Source: Ctenosaura bakeri (taxonomy: Eukaryota; Chordata; Lepidosauria; Squamata; Iguanidae). Taken from it: DNA of 64,000 bases. Below the pieces are notes generated by a model. It was given only the letters and a program-made list of their open reading frames with translations. It did no database searches and was not told where the DNA came from. The translations under genes and the position numbers were made by a program. Location of the stretch: positions 372,001 to 436,000 of the forward strand of contig CAOLHI010000250.1 of assembly GCA_948474755.1 (NCBI GenBank), read 5' to 3'. This document shows positions 47,041 to 57,530 of the stretch, piece after piece (within the stretch, counting starts at the first letter, position 1; each line of letters begins with the position of its first letter).

Positions 47041-48030
47041 GAACATAAAGTTGAAAGAGATCATGAGAGCAGGAATACACAATCAAAGCATTCTTGACAG
47101 ATGTCCATCCAACTTCTGTTTTAAAATCTCCAAAAAAGGAGATTCCACCACAATTGAAAGTTCTTCAGACATCCCTCTCAGTTTCTTTAGACACCTCCCA
47201 TTTTTCTTCTCATTGGAACTATTCAAAGTTGTCCCTTCAATTTCTCACTTTTAAGAAATTCCCATCCATCAGGAACTTCTTTCTCTCTTAGTATTCCTGT
47301 CCATGGGATTACATCCAGTATTTCTCTGTTTAGTCAAATTAGCTTTCTTAAAGTCTAGAATGCATTTCTGGCTACACTTGGCTTGCCCTTTTACTGTATA
47401 ACAAATTCCAGGAGAATGTTGTCACTCTCACCTAAGGATCCCACCACTTCTACCCCATTAACCAGGTCATCATTGGTTGTTAGGATCGGATCTAAAATAG
47501 CTGGTTCCTTTGTTGCCTTTTCTACCTTCTGGCCAATGAAATTGTCTGCAGGGCAAGTGAGGAATATGCCATACCTTATATTTTTGGCAGAGTTTGACTT
47601 CCAACAAATATCAGGATAGCTGAAATCTCCCATTACTTCTAAATCGCTCCTTTCTGAATTTCTGGCCATCTGTTTCAGGAAGGTGTCATCCAAGTCCTCA
47701 GTCTGTAGTAGACTCCCACAATGTCTCTTTCTCCCTTAATTTTTACTCAGTTGCTCTCAACCCAGCTTCCAGGATTTAAGTCAGGGATCTCTTCATATGT
47801 GTAAGCATCCTTGATATATAGTGCTACTCCTACTCCTCCTTTCCTGTTTGCTCTGTTTCTCTGAGATAGATTTTACCCCTCTATTATTGAATTCCAACCA
47901 CAAGGCTCATCCCACCTGGTTTCAGTGATGCCTATCACATTTGCTTTGCTGTGATAAGAGTTCCAGTTTGTCTTGTTTATTTCCCATGTTAAGTGTATTA
48001 GGGTGGAGATGTCTAAGACTATGGGTCATT
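47041..48030 (-). mobile_element. CR1 LINE, endonuclease region joined to 3' end (RT missing)
   Basis: On the minus strand, from 48030 downward, the reading gives MGNKQDKLELL, then ITETRWDEP-like and AYTYEEIPDL blocks, then VGVYYRL. It continues as VMGDFSYPDICWK and GSLGESDNILLEF at 47391-47600, and RNAF then IPWTGIL near 47290-47370. This is the apurinic endonuclease half of CR1 ORF2. From about 47160 down to 47041 it switches to the ORF2 extreme C-terminus (VESPFLEILKQKLDGHL) and the 3' end. The reverse transcriptase domain is absent, so about 1.5-2 kb is deleted. Stops and frameshifts are present. Confidence 0.85.
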
Positions 48031-48398
48031 GCCCCTAGCTGCTTATTTAAGATTTTTTTTCTTCCCACTGTTGGGTTTTTCTACTGTTCCCCCAGTTCCC
48101 CCTTCCCTATAACATTCATACTATTATCTCCAGCACTTGATGACTCCAGCACTTGAAGGTGGCTTTCAGGGTCATTGGTGGTTGATGCAATAGTACTACA
48201 ATCGCAAATGATAATAGGAAGCAATTGGTAATGTTTTTGTTGTGTGCCTTCAAGTTATTTTCAACTTATGACAACCCTAAGGGGAAACTGTGATAATGGG
48301 GCTTCCCATTATCTAGACTTAGCTAAAGGGGGACACTTCCCTCTTCAGGTAAACCAAGGGTTAATAAGGTGTTGGGATTAGATTACATTTTAGTGTGT

Positions 48399-48460
48399 GG
48401 TCAGCATCATAGGTCATGTGGGTCAGCATCATAGGTCATGTGGGTCAGCATCATAGGTCA
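48399..48460. promoter_or_regulatory. Triplicated 22-bp unit with DR3 nuclear-receptor-like motifs
   Basis: Three units begin at 48399, 48421 and 48443, the last incomplete. The junctions create AGGTCATGTGGGTCA twice (48411-48425, 48433-48447): two AGGTCA-like half sites spaced by three bases. It lies about 80-140 bp upstream of the TATA box, in the U3 part of the LTR. DR3 spacing is known for vitamin D receptor partners; binding here is inferred only. Confidence 0.5.
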
Positions 48461-48537
48461 CAGGGTGAGACTTGACCAATCAAAGAGGAAAGAGGTGAGC
48501 ATCTTCAGGATGCTTCCAGATGCTTCCAAGAAGAAGT

Positions 48538-48544
48538 TATAAAA
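48538..48544 (+). promoter_or_regulatory. TATA box of the 841-bp LTR
   Basis: TATAAAA in a plausible U3 position, about 330 bp upstream of AATAAA. Confidence 0.55.
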
Positions 48545-49343
48545 CTTCTTGCGAGGCCATGTGGCTGAGAGATAACAAAGAGGCAACAACCAAGGAACCT
48601 CCTGGAGGGGGGTTCTGTGCCAGTAGCAGGCTGCAGGCCTAGCCTCGCCTCCTGGCGTCTTCCTCGTAGAACATCTAAGCTATGAACATCTGTGAGTACT
48701 GGAACTAGTTATCTAGTCACGTTAGGGACTTTTCTGTTATTTTGGAGCTGGCTGATCTAAAGAATGTATCTGTGCTTTTATATCTGTTCTTTTTGTAACT
48801 ACTTGTAACTAAGTGTGCCTGGGAGAGGGGAGTCTCCCATGTGTGTTATTTGTCTTGTTCATTTGCATGCCTTGAATAAATACTTTCTGTAAGAACCCTG
48901 TTTCTCTCCTTCCATGACAACGCTAGATAGACAGGGGGAAAAGGGAGATCCTTAAGCTTAGGGATTGAAATGTAATGGACAGAGTCCCATTGTACTGTCC
49001 AGATATTCAGAATTCAATGGGTGGTGGCAGCGAAGATGAATTAACAGCTAAAATTAATAACAGGCTGGAATATACATCATAACATACATCTACATCTCTA
49101 GTATCACATGGTGACATTCCAGCTTCACAGAAACTATCATAGGATTTTCTTGACAAAATTTGTTCAGAGGGCATTTTGCCTTTGCCTTCCTTTGAGGCTG
49201 AGAGAATGTAAGTTGGCCAAGATCACCCAATGAGTTTTCATGGCTGAGCAGAGATTCAAACCCTGGTCTTTAGTCATAATTGAACAGTCAAACCACTACA
49301 CCACACTGGCTGTCTTGAAACAATTATGATGTCCTAACTCTAA

Positions 49344-49509
49344 GGCCATTTCTGCACTAGACTATTATAGTGCTATTATTGCACTTTCAACATCCTATGC
49401 AATCCTGGGGTTTGCAGTTTAAGCTGAAGTTTCAACTGCAAACACCAGGATTCCATGGGATGTTGAAAGTGCCATAATAGCACTATAGCAGTCTACTGAG
49501 GAAATGGCC
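49344..49509. mobile_element. MITE family A (short form)
   Basis: GGCCATTTCTGCACTAGACT at the left and GAGGAAATGGCC at the right; perfect TAA duplication (49341-49343, 49510-49512). The arms pair along most of the 166 bp. Confidence 0.9.
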
Positions 49510-49516
49510 TAACATT

Positions 49517-49630
49517 TTTGTTGTTGTTAACTGCTGTCAAGTCAACAGTGATATATTTAGGTCTTTTATTCCAAGTCTCAAGTCAAGTCTCAAGTCTCTA
49601 CCTTAAGTCTCAAGTTGAATCTCAAGTCTG
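49517..49630. repeat. BovB-type tail scrap and AAGTCTC tandem repeat
   Basis: TTTTTGTTGTTGTTAACTGC then TGTCAAGTCAACAG resembles the BovB/SINE tail on the minus strand. Directly after it, AAGTCTC and AAGTCAAGTCTC units repeat irregularly at 49574-49630. Confidence 0.5.
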
Positions 49631-50373
49631 GGAGCCAACCTATATTCCAGAATTTTTGGACAGAGTCAAATAAAATCATTTTTAACAATTGAAGTAGAGA
49701 GACAGTCCTCCACATTTGCAGTTTTGCCATCTGCAGCTCCAGAAATGAGGAATAGGATCCTTCTTACTCCCCTTTCCCAAAGCTGGAGGCTTTTGTGTCA
49801 ATAGGCATAAAAGAGTCTGCACCTTTAGAAGTGGAGAATAGGATCCTTCTTAATTCCCATTTGTAAAGCTGGAGGATTTTTTCTTTTTTTCTTTTTTTTT
49901 TGAATTTATTTATTTATTTTGAAATGGGGAATAAGATCGTTTTAGCTCCCCCACCCCTTACTTGAAGCTTCAAAAGCTTTAGAAGGAAGGATCTGTCCTC
50001 CTCAGTCCTTTTGCTTAACACATTTTCTTTTTCTCTCTGAGATAAACACCTTGCACTGCGGGGGGGATCTTGCCTTCTGTTCTTAGGAAGCTTCTCCTAT
50101 ATGCAGTAAGAACAGGCTGCTGAGCAGACCCCAACCCTGCTTCAAGCCTGTTGCTTAACCTGTTTGCTCTTCCCCTCCAAGATATTCTCCCAGACTTTGG
50201 GCTTTAGACAGATTTCATATGAACAGTAGGCAAAAAGAGATGGAAGTGTTGTTCAAAGTTGCAAGGTTTCTGGATGATTGTGTCATGTTACTCAACCAAG
50301 GGTAGCAAATTGGTCACTAAAAATATACAAATCATGGGTCGAGTCAGAGTCATTTATTGCCAAGTAAGTCCAA
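49631..50373. other. Unassigned stretch
   Basis: A T-rich run lies near 49877-49918. A local duplication (GAATAGGATCCTTCTTA) is seen near 49750 and 49837. No gene. Confidence 0.4.
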
Positions 50374-50504
50374 GGCCATTTTTGCACTATATCGCTATCC
50401 CACAATAGCAGCGGGTTGTTTCCAGGTCAACAGCCGGGGTACTGCACATCATTATCCAGCTGCTACCTTGTCTATCTAGCTGCTATCTAATGTTCAGCTG
50501 CAAA
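50374..50504. mobile_element. DNA transposon fragment with family A-like end
   Basis: GGCCATTTTTGCACTATATC resembles the family A left end, but the interior (CCAGCTGCTACC, CTAGCTGCTATC) is different and no right end is found. Confidence 0.35.
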
Positions 50505-50889
50505 CCTACTTTTGCACTTTCTTCTTTGAATTTTTTCAGTAGTCATTCCAAGTCTTTGCTGTTTTCTGCTACCAATGTGGTATCATCTGCTTGTCTTAAA
50601 TTGTTGGTGTTCCTTGCCCCAATTTTTACATCTCCTTCCTTTGAGTCTAATCCAGCTTTGAGTATGATCCATTCAGCATACAAATTAAACATATAGGGGA
50701 ATAGAATGCAGCCTTGTCTAACCTGCTTGCCAATTAGAAAACTATTCTGATTCTCCATATTCTGTCCTAGTGTTGACCCCTTGTCCAAAGTACAGGTTAC
50801 ACATTAGGATAATTAAATGTTGTGGTACACCTCTTTCTTTGAGATCAGTCCATAGTTTCCCATGATCTACACAATCAAAGCCTTTGCAA
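50505..50889 (-). mobile_element. BovB LINE reverse transcriptase fragment
   Basis: The minus strand encodes the RT core in two overlapping frames. CKGFDCVDHGKLW (FDCVDH is the BovB version of RT motif A) leads to VPQHLI. Then, frameshifted, VRQGCILFPYMFNLYAEWI is followed by NNLRQADDTTLVAEN. The catalytic motif is RQADD where BovB has RYADD, so even in frame the enzyme would have lost a conserved tyrosine. It is the same strand as, and a continuation of, the fragment at 51871-52115. Confidence 0.9.
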
Positions 50890-51173
50890 TCTACTATATA
50901 AAAATCAATGTTTGTCTGCATGTTTGTCTGTTTGTCCACATCAGCATATGATTGGCTATATGAGGTGAGAAGACCTCATATGATTGACTGGCTATGAAGA
51001 TTCCATGGAATCCTGGGGCTGGTAGTTTAGGGAGGGGCCTTTAGAATTCTCAGCCAGAGAGCTCTTGGGCCTCAGGCCAGTTGCTATGGAGACGAGGCCT
51101 TACCATCAATAAGGATGCCAGAAAACTTTTGGGAGGCATATGTGACAAAAATTAAAGTGGCATGCACAACATA

Positions 51174-51369
51174 GCCCATTTCCACACTACATGCGCTATT
51201 ATTCCACTTTCAACATCCTATGCAATCCTGGGATTTGTAGTTTAAGCAGAGGCATTTAAGAATTCTCAGCCATAGAGCTCTTTGGCCTCAGTAAACGACA
51301 AACCCCAGAATTCCACAGGATGTTGAGAGTGGAATAATAGCACTCTAACAGTGTAGTGCAGAAATGGCC
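51174..51369. mobile_element. MITE family A (long form)
   Basis: GCCCATTTCCACACTACATG at the left and GTGCAGAAATGGCC at the right; perfect ATA duplication (51171-51173, 51370-51372). The central segment TCTCAGCCATAGAGCTCTTT marks the long form. Confidence 0.9.
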
Positions 51370-51540
51370 ATAGTTCAAGGTCTTCTCACTTCACATAGTA
51401 GAGTGTATGGGTTCCATATGTGAGGAATCTTAAAGCTGAAATTCAAAAGAAAGAATGCTTCCAGAAAAACATAAAGCCATTGCACAAATTCAACAGAAAG
51501 AAAAAAGAAGCCAGTACATCAACATCACCAAACAACATAG

Positions 51541-51860
51541 ATTGGTTTGGGGACTATGGGGAAAACTTACAGGTACTGGAATAGGTTGGTTGCTATGGAG
51601 ATGATGCCTAGCAGCAAGGAGGAGGACAGTGAATTCTCACAGGAACTCAATCTCTGTATGTTAACAGCTCTGAATAAAATTGGATTGGGGAATATGGAGA
51701 AAATTTACTGGTACAGAAATAGGCCAACTGCTATGGACAGGAGGCCTAGCAGCAAGGAGCAGGACAGTGTACTCCCTGAGGAACCCAAACTGTGTATGTA
51801 AATAACTCTGAATATAAATTGCATTGGGAAATATGGAGCAAAGTTACAGGAAATAGAGAC
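51541..51860. repeat. Tandem repeat, about 138-bp unit, 2.3 copies
   Basis: Units start at about 51541 (ATTGGTTTGGGGACTATGGG), 51679 (ATTGGATTGGGGAATATGGA) and 51818 (ATTGCATTGGGAAATATGGA). The first two stay open in one frame (51547-51801), so the frame gives two versions of a 46-residue segment, each with a GNMEK/GTMGK start and PSSKE. The open frame may be accidental because the unit is a multiple of three. Confidence 0.75.
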
Positions 51861-51870
51861 AACAGTTTGG

Positions 51871-52115
51871 TGAGTTTGGTGTTTGAGCATCACTTTGCTT
51901 GCAAGGGAGTTTAATGCAATGCTCCTGTGGTTATTGCAATTCCTAGTGTCCCCTCTCTTGAGGACTGAAGTGTATATGGAGCATTTCCAATCTATAGACC
52001 ATTGTTTTGTTTTCCATATTTGTTGACAGATTTTACTTAGAATTTGAGTGAATTCTGTCTCTGCTGCTTCAAATAGCTCTATTGGTATGCCATCTGATCC
52101 TGGTGATTTACTGTA
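51871..52115 (-). mobile_element. BovB LINE, region upstream of the RT core
   Basis: The minus strand reads SPGSDGIPIELFEAAE, ICQQIWKTKQW and IALNSLASKVMLK, matching the BovB segment just N-terminal to the RT core at 50505-50889. About 60 residues of the expected sequence are missing between the two parts, replaced by the insertion at 50890-51870. Confidence 0.9.
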
Positions 52116-52260
52116 TATACTTATGTATAAGTCTAAAAATTTGAATAAAAAAATTGACCCAAAAAAACCTGGGTCAACTTATCCATGGGTCAGGGCAAGT
52201 ACTGTGCCTTAACTTATATCAAAAAAGGAATCATCCCCTTCTCTGAGTAGAGTGGCAAAA
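52116..52260. repeat. MITE-like repeat next to BovB
   Basis: CTGTATATACTTATGTATAA and an inner GACCCAAAAAAACCTGGGTC palindrome match a pattern of TA-rich short DNA repeats in amniotes. It abuts the BovB fragment. Class is inferred. Confidence 0.35.
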
Positions 52261-53024
52261 GGCAAGAGCTTAATGCATCCTGCGAGAACCTAAAAGAAGC
52301 ACTGACTCACTTACATTTTTGGGTTAATTCATTTAGGGGCCCAATATTGTGACAAACAATATGGAGGCATTCTGGCAAAACAAAGATGACAATAGCTGCA
52401 TATGCCACTTCTCTTTAAAGTAAATTCTGCCCTCTGTACTTCTGCCCCTCATTGGGAGAGTCACAGAGGCCATATTGAGAAGCTAGCAGGGCAGCAGTTA
52501 CCCATAGCCCCCATAAATCTATGCCAACCCACCCCCCACCAGCTGCATGCCAAGCCTGCCAAGCCTTCATTAGTACAAAATACCTGAGCAGTTCCAAAAT
52601 CTTTGAGCAGAAACAGGAGAATACACATACACACAGAGATATGTTTATGATACATGTACACTGATAGCTTTAATCCAGTTTATACAATTGACAAATTAGA
52701 TACCTTTTCCTTCAAAATACCATGCTACATTATTTGAGATAACTGTTTTATTGAACTATAGCTAGCTGAGAGATTCTGGGAGGTGCAGTCTTTAAAAGTA
52801 ACTTTCCTAGGCTCTGTGCTACAACTATTTTCGATGGTGCCACTTTATTCTTCTGCCTCTGGCATCTGTGAGATTTTACACATTAGCATTGCATTTAGGA
52901 TTATCTTATCTTATTTTGGCTTTGGAAGAATGGATAGGACAAAGGATCAGGCTGTCTGCATAAATTAAGATGTATGTTTGCAGGTAGTGGCTATCCCAAG
53001 TTTTCACAGATTTTGCTTATGGGT
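52261..53024. other. Unassigned stretch
   Basis: A foldback fragment (GATTCTGGGAGGTGCAGTCT) lies near 52760-52815; nothing else is recognised. Confidence 0.4.
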
Positions 53025-53268
53025 GTTATCTACATTGTGCAGTTTAATCCCACTTTAACTGTCATGGCTCTATGGAATCCTGGGATCTGTAGTTTAATGA
53101 GGTATTTAGAATTCTCTACTGCATTCCTTTGAACTACAGTATTAGAACTCTCTAGCAGAGAAGACTAAGTACCTCATGAAACTATACATCCCAGGATTCT
53201 CTAGGATGGTGTTAAGGCAGTTAAAGTGGTATCTAAGGATTATAATTCTATAGTGTGTGGATACAGTC
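53025..53268. mobile_element. MITE family B
   Basis: TATGGAATCCTGGGATCTGT at the left and CATCCCAGGATTCTCTAGGA at the right are inner arms; TCTACATTGTGCAG and ATAGTGTGTGGATACAG are the outer ends. Homologous to 32389-32614. Confidence 0.65.
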
Positions 53269-55043
53269 CAAGTCACTGTTATATCACCCATATTATCATC
53301 TATATGTATATATTGTCTTTGTTATATAAAGCATATTTCATATAAATTACTACCCTCATCTGTTTGCAGAAAGAGAAGAAAAGTCAGTTGCATATAAATC
53401 AGATTAAACAAATATACCAGAGCATCACAATTTAGGAGTAGGGGATCATGCTTAAAATCACAGATGCCCTCTTGTGGGTGCTGTGAGTAACTCAAAACAA
53501 AATGCATGATGAACCCCCAAACTGTTGGAGAACTTGTGCACACCCATCAATAATTCCGTGCTGCAACAAACAAAAAAGTGCACGACTGTAGAAGTAGCCG
53601 AAGCCAACCTCACAGCTGCAGGACAGTACAGCCACATTCCACAAAGATATATTGGAAACATCAGCCAAGCTGTGCTGCACTTTCACATCAACACAGGGTG
53701 GGTCAGAATCAAAGAGCTTCAGCCAATTCTTCTGCAGAATGTAGAGATCCATGGGGGAAGTGATACCTTTTATTAGACCAGCATCTGCATGCGAGCTTTG
53801 AATTCACCATCTTGTTAACCAAAAGCAAATGGCTTTGGATTGTCTTCCTGAGGGACAGTTCTGTGTGGCTCCCAAGTTTGCATCTTCTGGCAGCAACAAA
53901 GAACACTGGAATAAAATGCAAAATGGACGCATCTATCAATGTCCTTTTTTTCATTTTCTACTGGCTTATTTAGAAAGCTTCCTCCCAAAACTCAGGAAGG
54001 ACAATGCCTGCCAGAGACTAAGAAGAAAATATGGGGCTGGACAGGGCCAGTTGAAGCACGTGTCATGCCTCCTCTGGAGGATTCTTTTTCAAAAGAGGAC
54101 CCAGAATACCCAGCATCATATGACTCCAAGGAGTCATATAAGCCTGGTGTCCAGGAGGATGTTGGGCCCTTGAGAGAGGCTAAAGGTCTACTCAACCAAG
54201 ACGTATTCAAAAGCAGATCCACCACCAGACCCCAAAGAGTCTTAGCTGTATTTAGTTAAGCCAAAACCCTCATGCCAAGAATGTACCTATGCGGGGGGAG
54301 GGGCATTGACCATCCATAAGAATTCTGCCTCCCATGAAATTTTCCTTCAGTCTCCAAATTTCTGCCATTACACTGAGTGTAATACTGAAAATTATTCTCA
54401 CTCGGAATTCTTATATTCACTGTGTTCATATTCCCTTGGTAACTTTGCTTCTTCTTTTTCTTTGAATACCTAAACCCTGTTTGTAAATGTTCAACTGAAG
54501 TTTTAAGTTAGTGCTAAGAATTAAGAGACTAAAAGAAAACTTCATTGGAGGGACAGAATTCTTAATTTGGGGGGCATTGACCTCATTTCTTCTCCCCCCC
54601 CATAGCTATATCCCTCCTCATGCCCTGAAGTGCATGGGATCTTGTCATGAAGAAGGGTTCTTTTAGAAGTTTCTAATATGCTGCCGATGGACTTTAAGTA
54701 GGATTTCTGCTTAAAAGTTTAAGGCTAAGAGAGCTGCTGGACCAACCTTGGGAGTGGAATGGTAGGTTCATTATTGTCATGGGAGGAGACACTTAATGTG
54801 TCCTCACCAAAAATGGTGGAAGGAGAGCTCCCTCCCCTTGCTTGCTCCAGAAGTGGACTTTCAGCATTGCTACATGGTTTTACATCCCATTACTCTTGTT
54901 CTGACATCTTGGTATGTAGACTTGGAGTGAGTTTTTGGACCTGCTTTTGGATCATTCTTGCTTGACATGTTCACTCTCTGAATTGAACTCTAGTGGTTAG
55001 AACCCTAATCTGTTCTGTGTCACTACCAATAGAATATTATTCC
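53269..55043. other. Unassigned stretch
   Basis: Overlapping open frames on both strands (53492-54259, up to 114 codons) show no domain. GATACCTTTTATTAGACCAG at about 53762 and GCATGCGAGCTTTGAATTC resemble a dispersed vertebrate repeat. No gene is called. Confidence 0.35.
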
Positions 55044-55560
55044 TGTTATGCCCTGCTTCCAGAACATAGTCTCTGACTCAGAGTCTGAAACAGGGGACAT
55101 GCCAGTACCTGCTATAAAGGAAGATTTACTGTAAAAGTGCCACAAACAGAGCAGAGGGTGGTGCCAGGTCCAGCAGAGAGCCCTGCCCCTTCAGACACAG
55201 AAGATAACTTAACAGTACCTAGCTTTGCTGAGAGCAAACAAAGAGAGAGCCTGCACTGATCACAGAGAATATATAACCAACAGCAATTAATCAGGCAACA
55301 GCTGCATTAGGTGACTGACCTATATAGCTGCCGGCCTTCCCCTCCAGAAGTTGTCAGAGTTTATCTGACTTCTCTGTTTGCTGGATGCCTTGCTGACTCT
55401 GCCTGACTATGGATTACTCTGACTGACTTTGGACTTGCTGCCTTGCAATTCTGTTGGACTTTATTTTGACCTAGTACTTACTGAATGAAAATAAGTAAGG
55501 AGCTGGGAGCTATTCAGTTTATTTTGTTTGAATTATCAGCTGTGCTGCCAGGACTGATAT
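55044..55560 (+). mobile_element. Possible LTR
   Basis: It starts TGTTATGCCCTGCTTCC and has a TATATAG motif near 55321-55327, followed by a CTGACT/TGACTGACT-rich region as in some Ty3/gypsy LTRs. The right end, duplication and internal domain were not found. Confidence 0.3.
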
Positions 55561-56793
55561 AGGACACTTCCCTACTTTACCTTCTCATTGCTAGGATTCT
55601 GCAAGCTTGACCACTGCACTGCATTTTGATTTTATCTTCAGACTTGCCCACTGGACTTCCCATTGACCCAAAACAGGACAACATGTGACTAGCAGAGGAG
55701 TTTGAAAGCAATTTCCATTGTTTGGGGTGATTCAGTTTGGTGAAACAAAAAATTGTTCTGTGAAGTGATGTTATATCTCTCACAACCCCATCCTCCTTGT
55801 TTGATGATGAACATGAGTGTGGGAACCCAAGACTGAGTCTATGGGGAACAGAAGTCTCTCAGGCTCAAGTTTAACTGCCTCCTTCCAGAGACATTAATGC
55901 TGCATTTTCAGTGTGATTTGTTACCAAAATAATAATAATAATAATGATGATGATGATGAACAGTTCATTAGTTATTGCTTTTGATTATTGTTCTCAATGT
56001 TCAGTTAAAATTGCTAAACACAGCAAACAGAGACAGCAAGCCCTGTGTGCCTATATTCCACCCTCTGTACACACTTTTGTACAACAAAGGAGGCTACCTG
56101 TTGATATATATCCAGGCAACATTTAACTCTTCCTATTGTCCCTCTGTTTTGCCATGTAGCTTACTTTTCATTTTAAAAAATACAGCATGTATTTTACATT
56201 AATTACAAATTCAGATTCATCATTCTAAATGATGGTGGTGGTATTTTGGCCAACACAAGATACACTTTATCATGTGGGCTGTGAGTAAGATACTAACATA
56301 TCAAGCTGTTAATAAGATTATACTGCATATATCATCCTGTTACAGTAGGCTACAGTTTTATGGATCATGTTGTTAATACTGTTATATTTTTAATGTCATC
56401 TGTAAAATCTTATCTGTGGTACAAGCCTGTCTGTTTCCAAGTCACTACTTGGCAAATTTTTAGAGCAGTGGCTATAGCTCTGTTAGCTGATGCCTGCTTT
56501 GTACACTCAGAACAATCACATGTACTTTCTTCCTAGGACTGTGCAAGCTGGTGAACATGGGTGTGTAACTCCACTGCATGTCTAAAATATGCTCAGCATA
56601 TATCTGAAATTCCTTGCATATGGAAAACTGTCATATCAGGGGAAGGATTCTGGCTTAGCCCTGTCCTTGGGCTGCTAGTTCTTTACATATGCAGCAAGCT
56701 TTCTCCATAGAGGACTAACAAAGGCTGTAATCTATTCAAAAATAGTATGCTGTCAGAGACACTATACTATGTCATATGTAGATATTGATATAT

Positions 56794-56795
<2 letters not shown>
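55561..56795. other. Unassigned stretch with a simple repeat
   Basis: AAT then GAT triplets at about 55927-55957. Nothing else is recognised. Confidence 0.4.

Positions 56796-56824
<29 letters not shown>
56796..56824. repeat. GA microsatellite
   Basis: About 13 GA units. Confidence 0.9.
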
Positions 56825-57052
56825 CGGGCCTCTATCTGCAGATTCTGTATCCACAAATTGAAACAGTCATGGCTTGAAAATATTTTTTTTTAAAAATCCA
56901 AAAAGCAAACTTTGATTTTGGCATTTTATATAAGGGAAGCCATTCTACTACACCATTGTACATAATGGAATTTGAGCATCCATGAATTTTGGTATCTACA
57001 GTGGGTCCTGGAACCACATCATAGAGGATACCAGGAACCCATTGTATGGTTT
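56825..57052. repeat. Possible Tc1/mariner-derived repeat
   Basis: GATTCTGTATCCACAAATTG at the left and ATCCATGAATTTTGGTATCT then GGATACCAGGAACCC at the right resemble a Tigger/mariner-type MITE. Ends are not clear. Confidence 0.35.
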
Positions 57053-57339
57053 TGAGAAAATATGTTATCAGTCCCTCTGCATCAGGTTAACAAAGGGAAA
57101 AGGGGGAAAAACTTGTATGTTATTTCCTCTTTGTATTTGCTGATGAAAACAAATTCTCACCCTTGCTCTAGTCACTCTTTATTTTATAGGCATGCATGTA
57201 TCCAAGTGAGCACACAGAAAGAATTTGAGAACAGGGGGAATATATTTCACAGTTGTTTGCTGGAGGTATACATATGATGAAGGCCTTGATCCAGATATGT
57301 GGAAGCATGGCATAAGAACTTTCAAGATCCTGTAAAAGT

Positions 57340-57530
57340 TGCTTTCTAGGCTACAACACCAGAATCCCCACTGGCCACACTGGCTGGGAGATACTGGAAA
57401 CTGTAGTCTGTGACCCAAATCCAACTACTAATCCCAGGTAGAGTAGACACATTACCTGAATTGCTGGATGACAAGTCAACACTTATATAAATTATATAGA
57501 TTTAATTGGACTATTTGGCATTAGCAAATG
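57340..57530. repeat. Foldback repeat followed by family C repeat
   Basis: CTACAACACCAGAATCCCCA / GGAAACTGTAGTC (57350-57410), then ACTACTAATCCCAGGTAGAG and TTAATTGGACTATTTGG of family C (57421-57530). Confidence 0.4.

Larger units (their letters stand above)
48289..49129 (+). mobile_element. LTR of a retrovirus-like element (841 bp), probably solo
   Basis: It starts TGTGATAATGGGGC and ends CAGCTTCACA, giving TGTGA/TCACA inverted ends, and is flanked by GAAAC on both sides (48284-48288, 49130-49134). It has a TATAAAA box at 48538-48544 and AATAAA at 48875-48880. A TGGTGGCAGCG motif at 49022-49032 resembles a primer binding site. An alternative is therefore an LTR of about 728 bp ending near 49016 plus a short internal remnant. 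No gag, pol or env sequence is present. Confidence 0.7.
48233..49313 (-). mobile_element. Sauria-type SINE interrupted by an LTR
   Basis: The tail (TTTTTGTTGTGTGCCTTCAA) and first body part are at 48233-48288. The rest runs from 49130 (ATCATAGGATTTTCTTGACA) through GAGAATGTAAGTTGGCCAAG to the head (AACCACTACACCACACTGGC) at 49313. The LTR between them explains the break. Confidence 0.9.
50890..51870 (+). mobile_element. Insertion in BovB with a Helitron-like 5' end
   Basis: It begins TCTACTATATAAAAATCAAT then GTTTGTCTGCATGTTTGTCT, resembling the 5' ends of animal Helitrons, with A immediately before TC as expected for insertion between A and T. It carries a MITE A fragment (about 51000-51075), a full MITE A (51174-51369) and a tandem repeat (51541-51860). 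A 3' CTRR end with hairpin was not located. Part of the junction could also be read as BovB, so the left edge is uncertain. Confidence 0.4.

Noticed and set aside
48411..48447. CRISPR-like direct repeats
   Set aside because: The 22-bp units are contiguous with no spacers; they are a tandem duplication in an LTR.
53492..54259. Overlapping open frames of 67-114 codons on both strands
   Set aside because: No motif recognised; part of the stretch resembles a dispersed repeat near 53762-53820.
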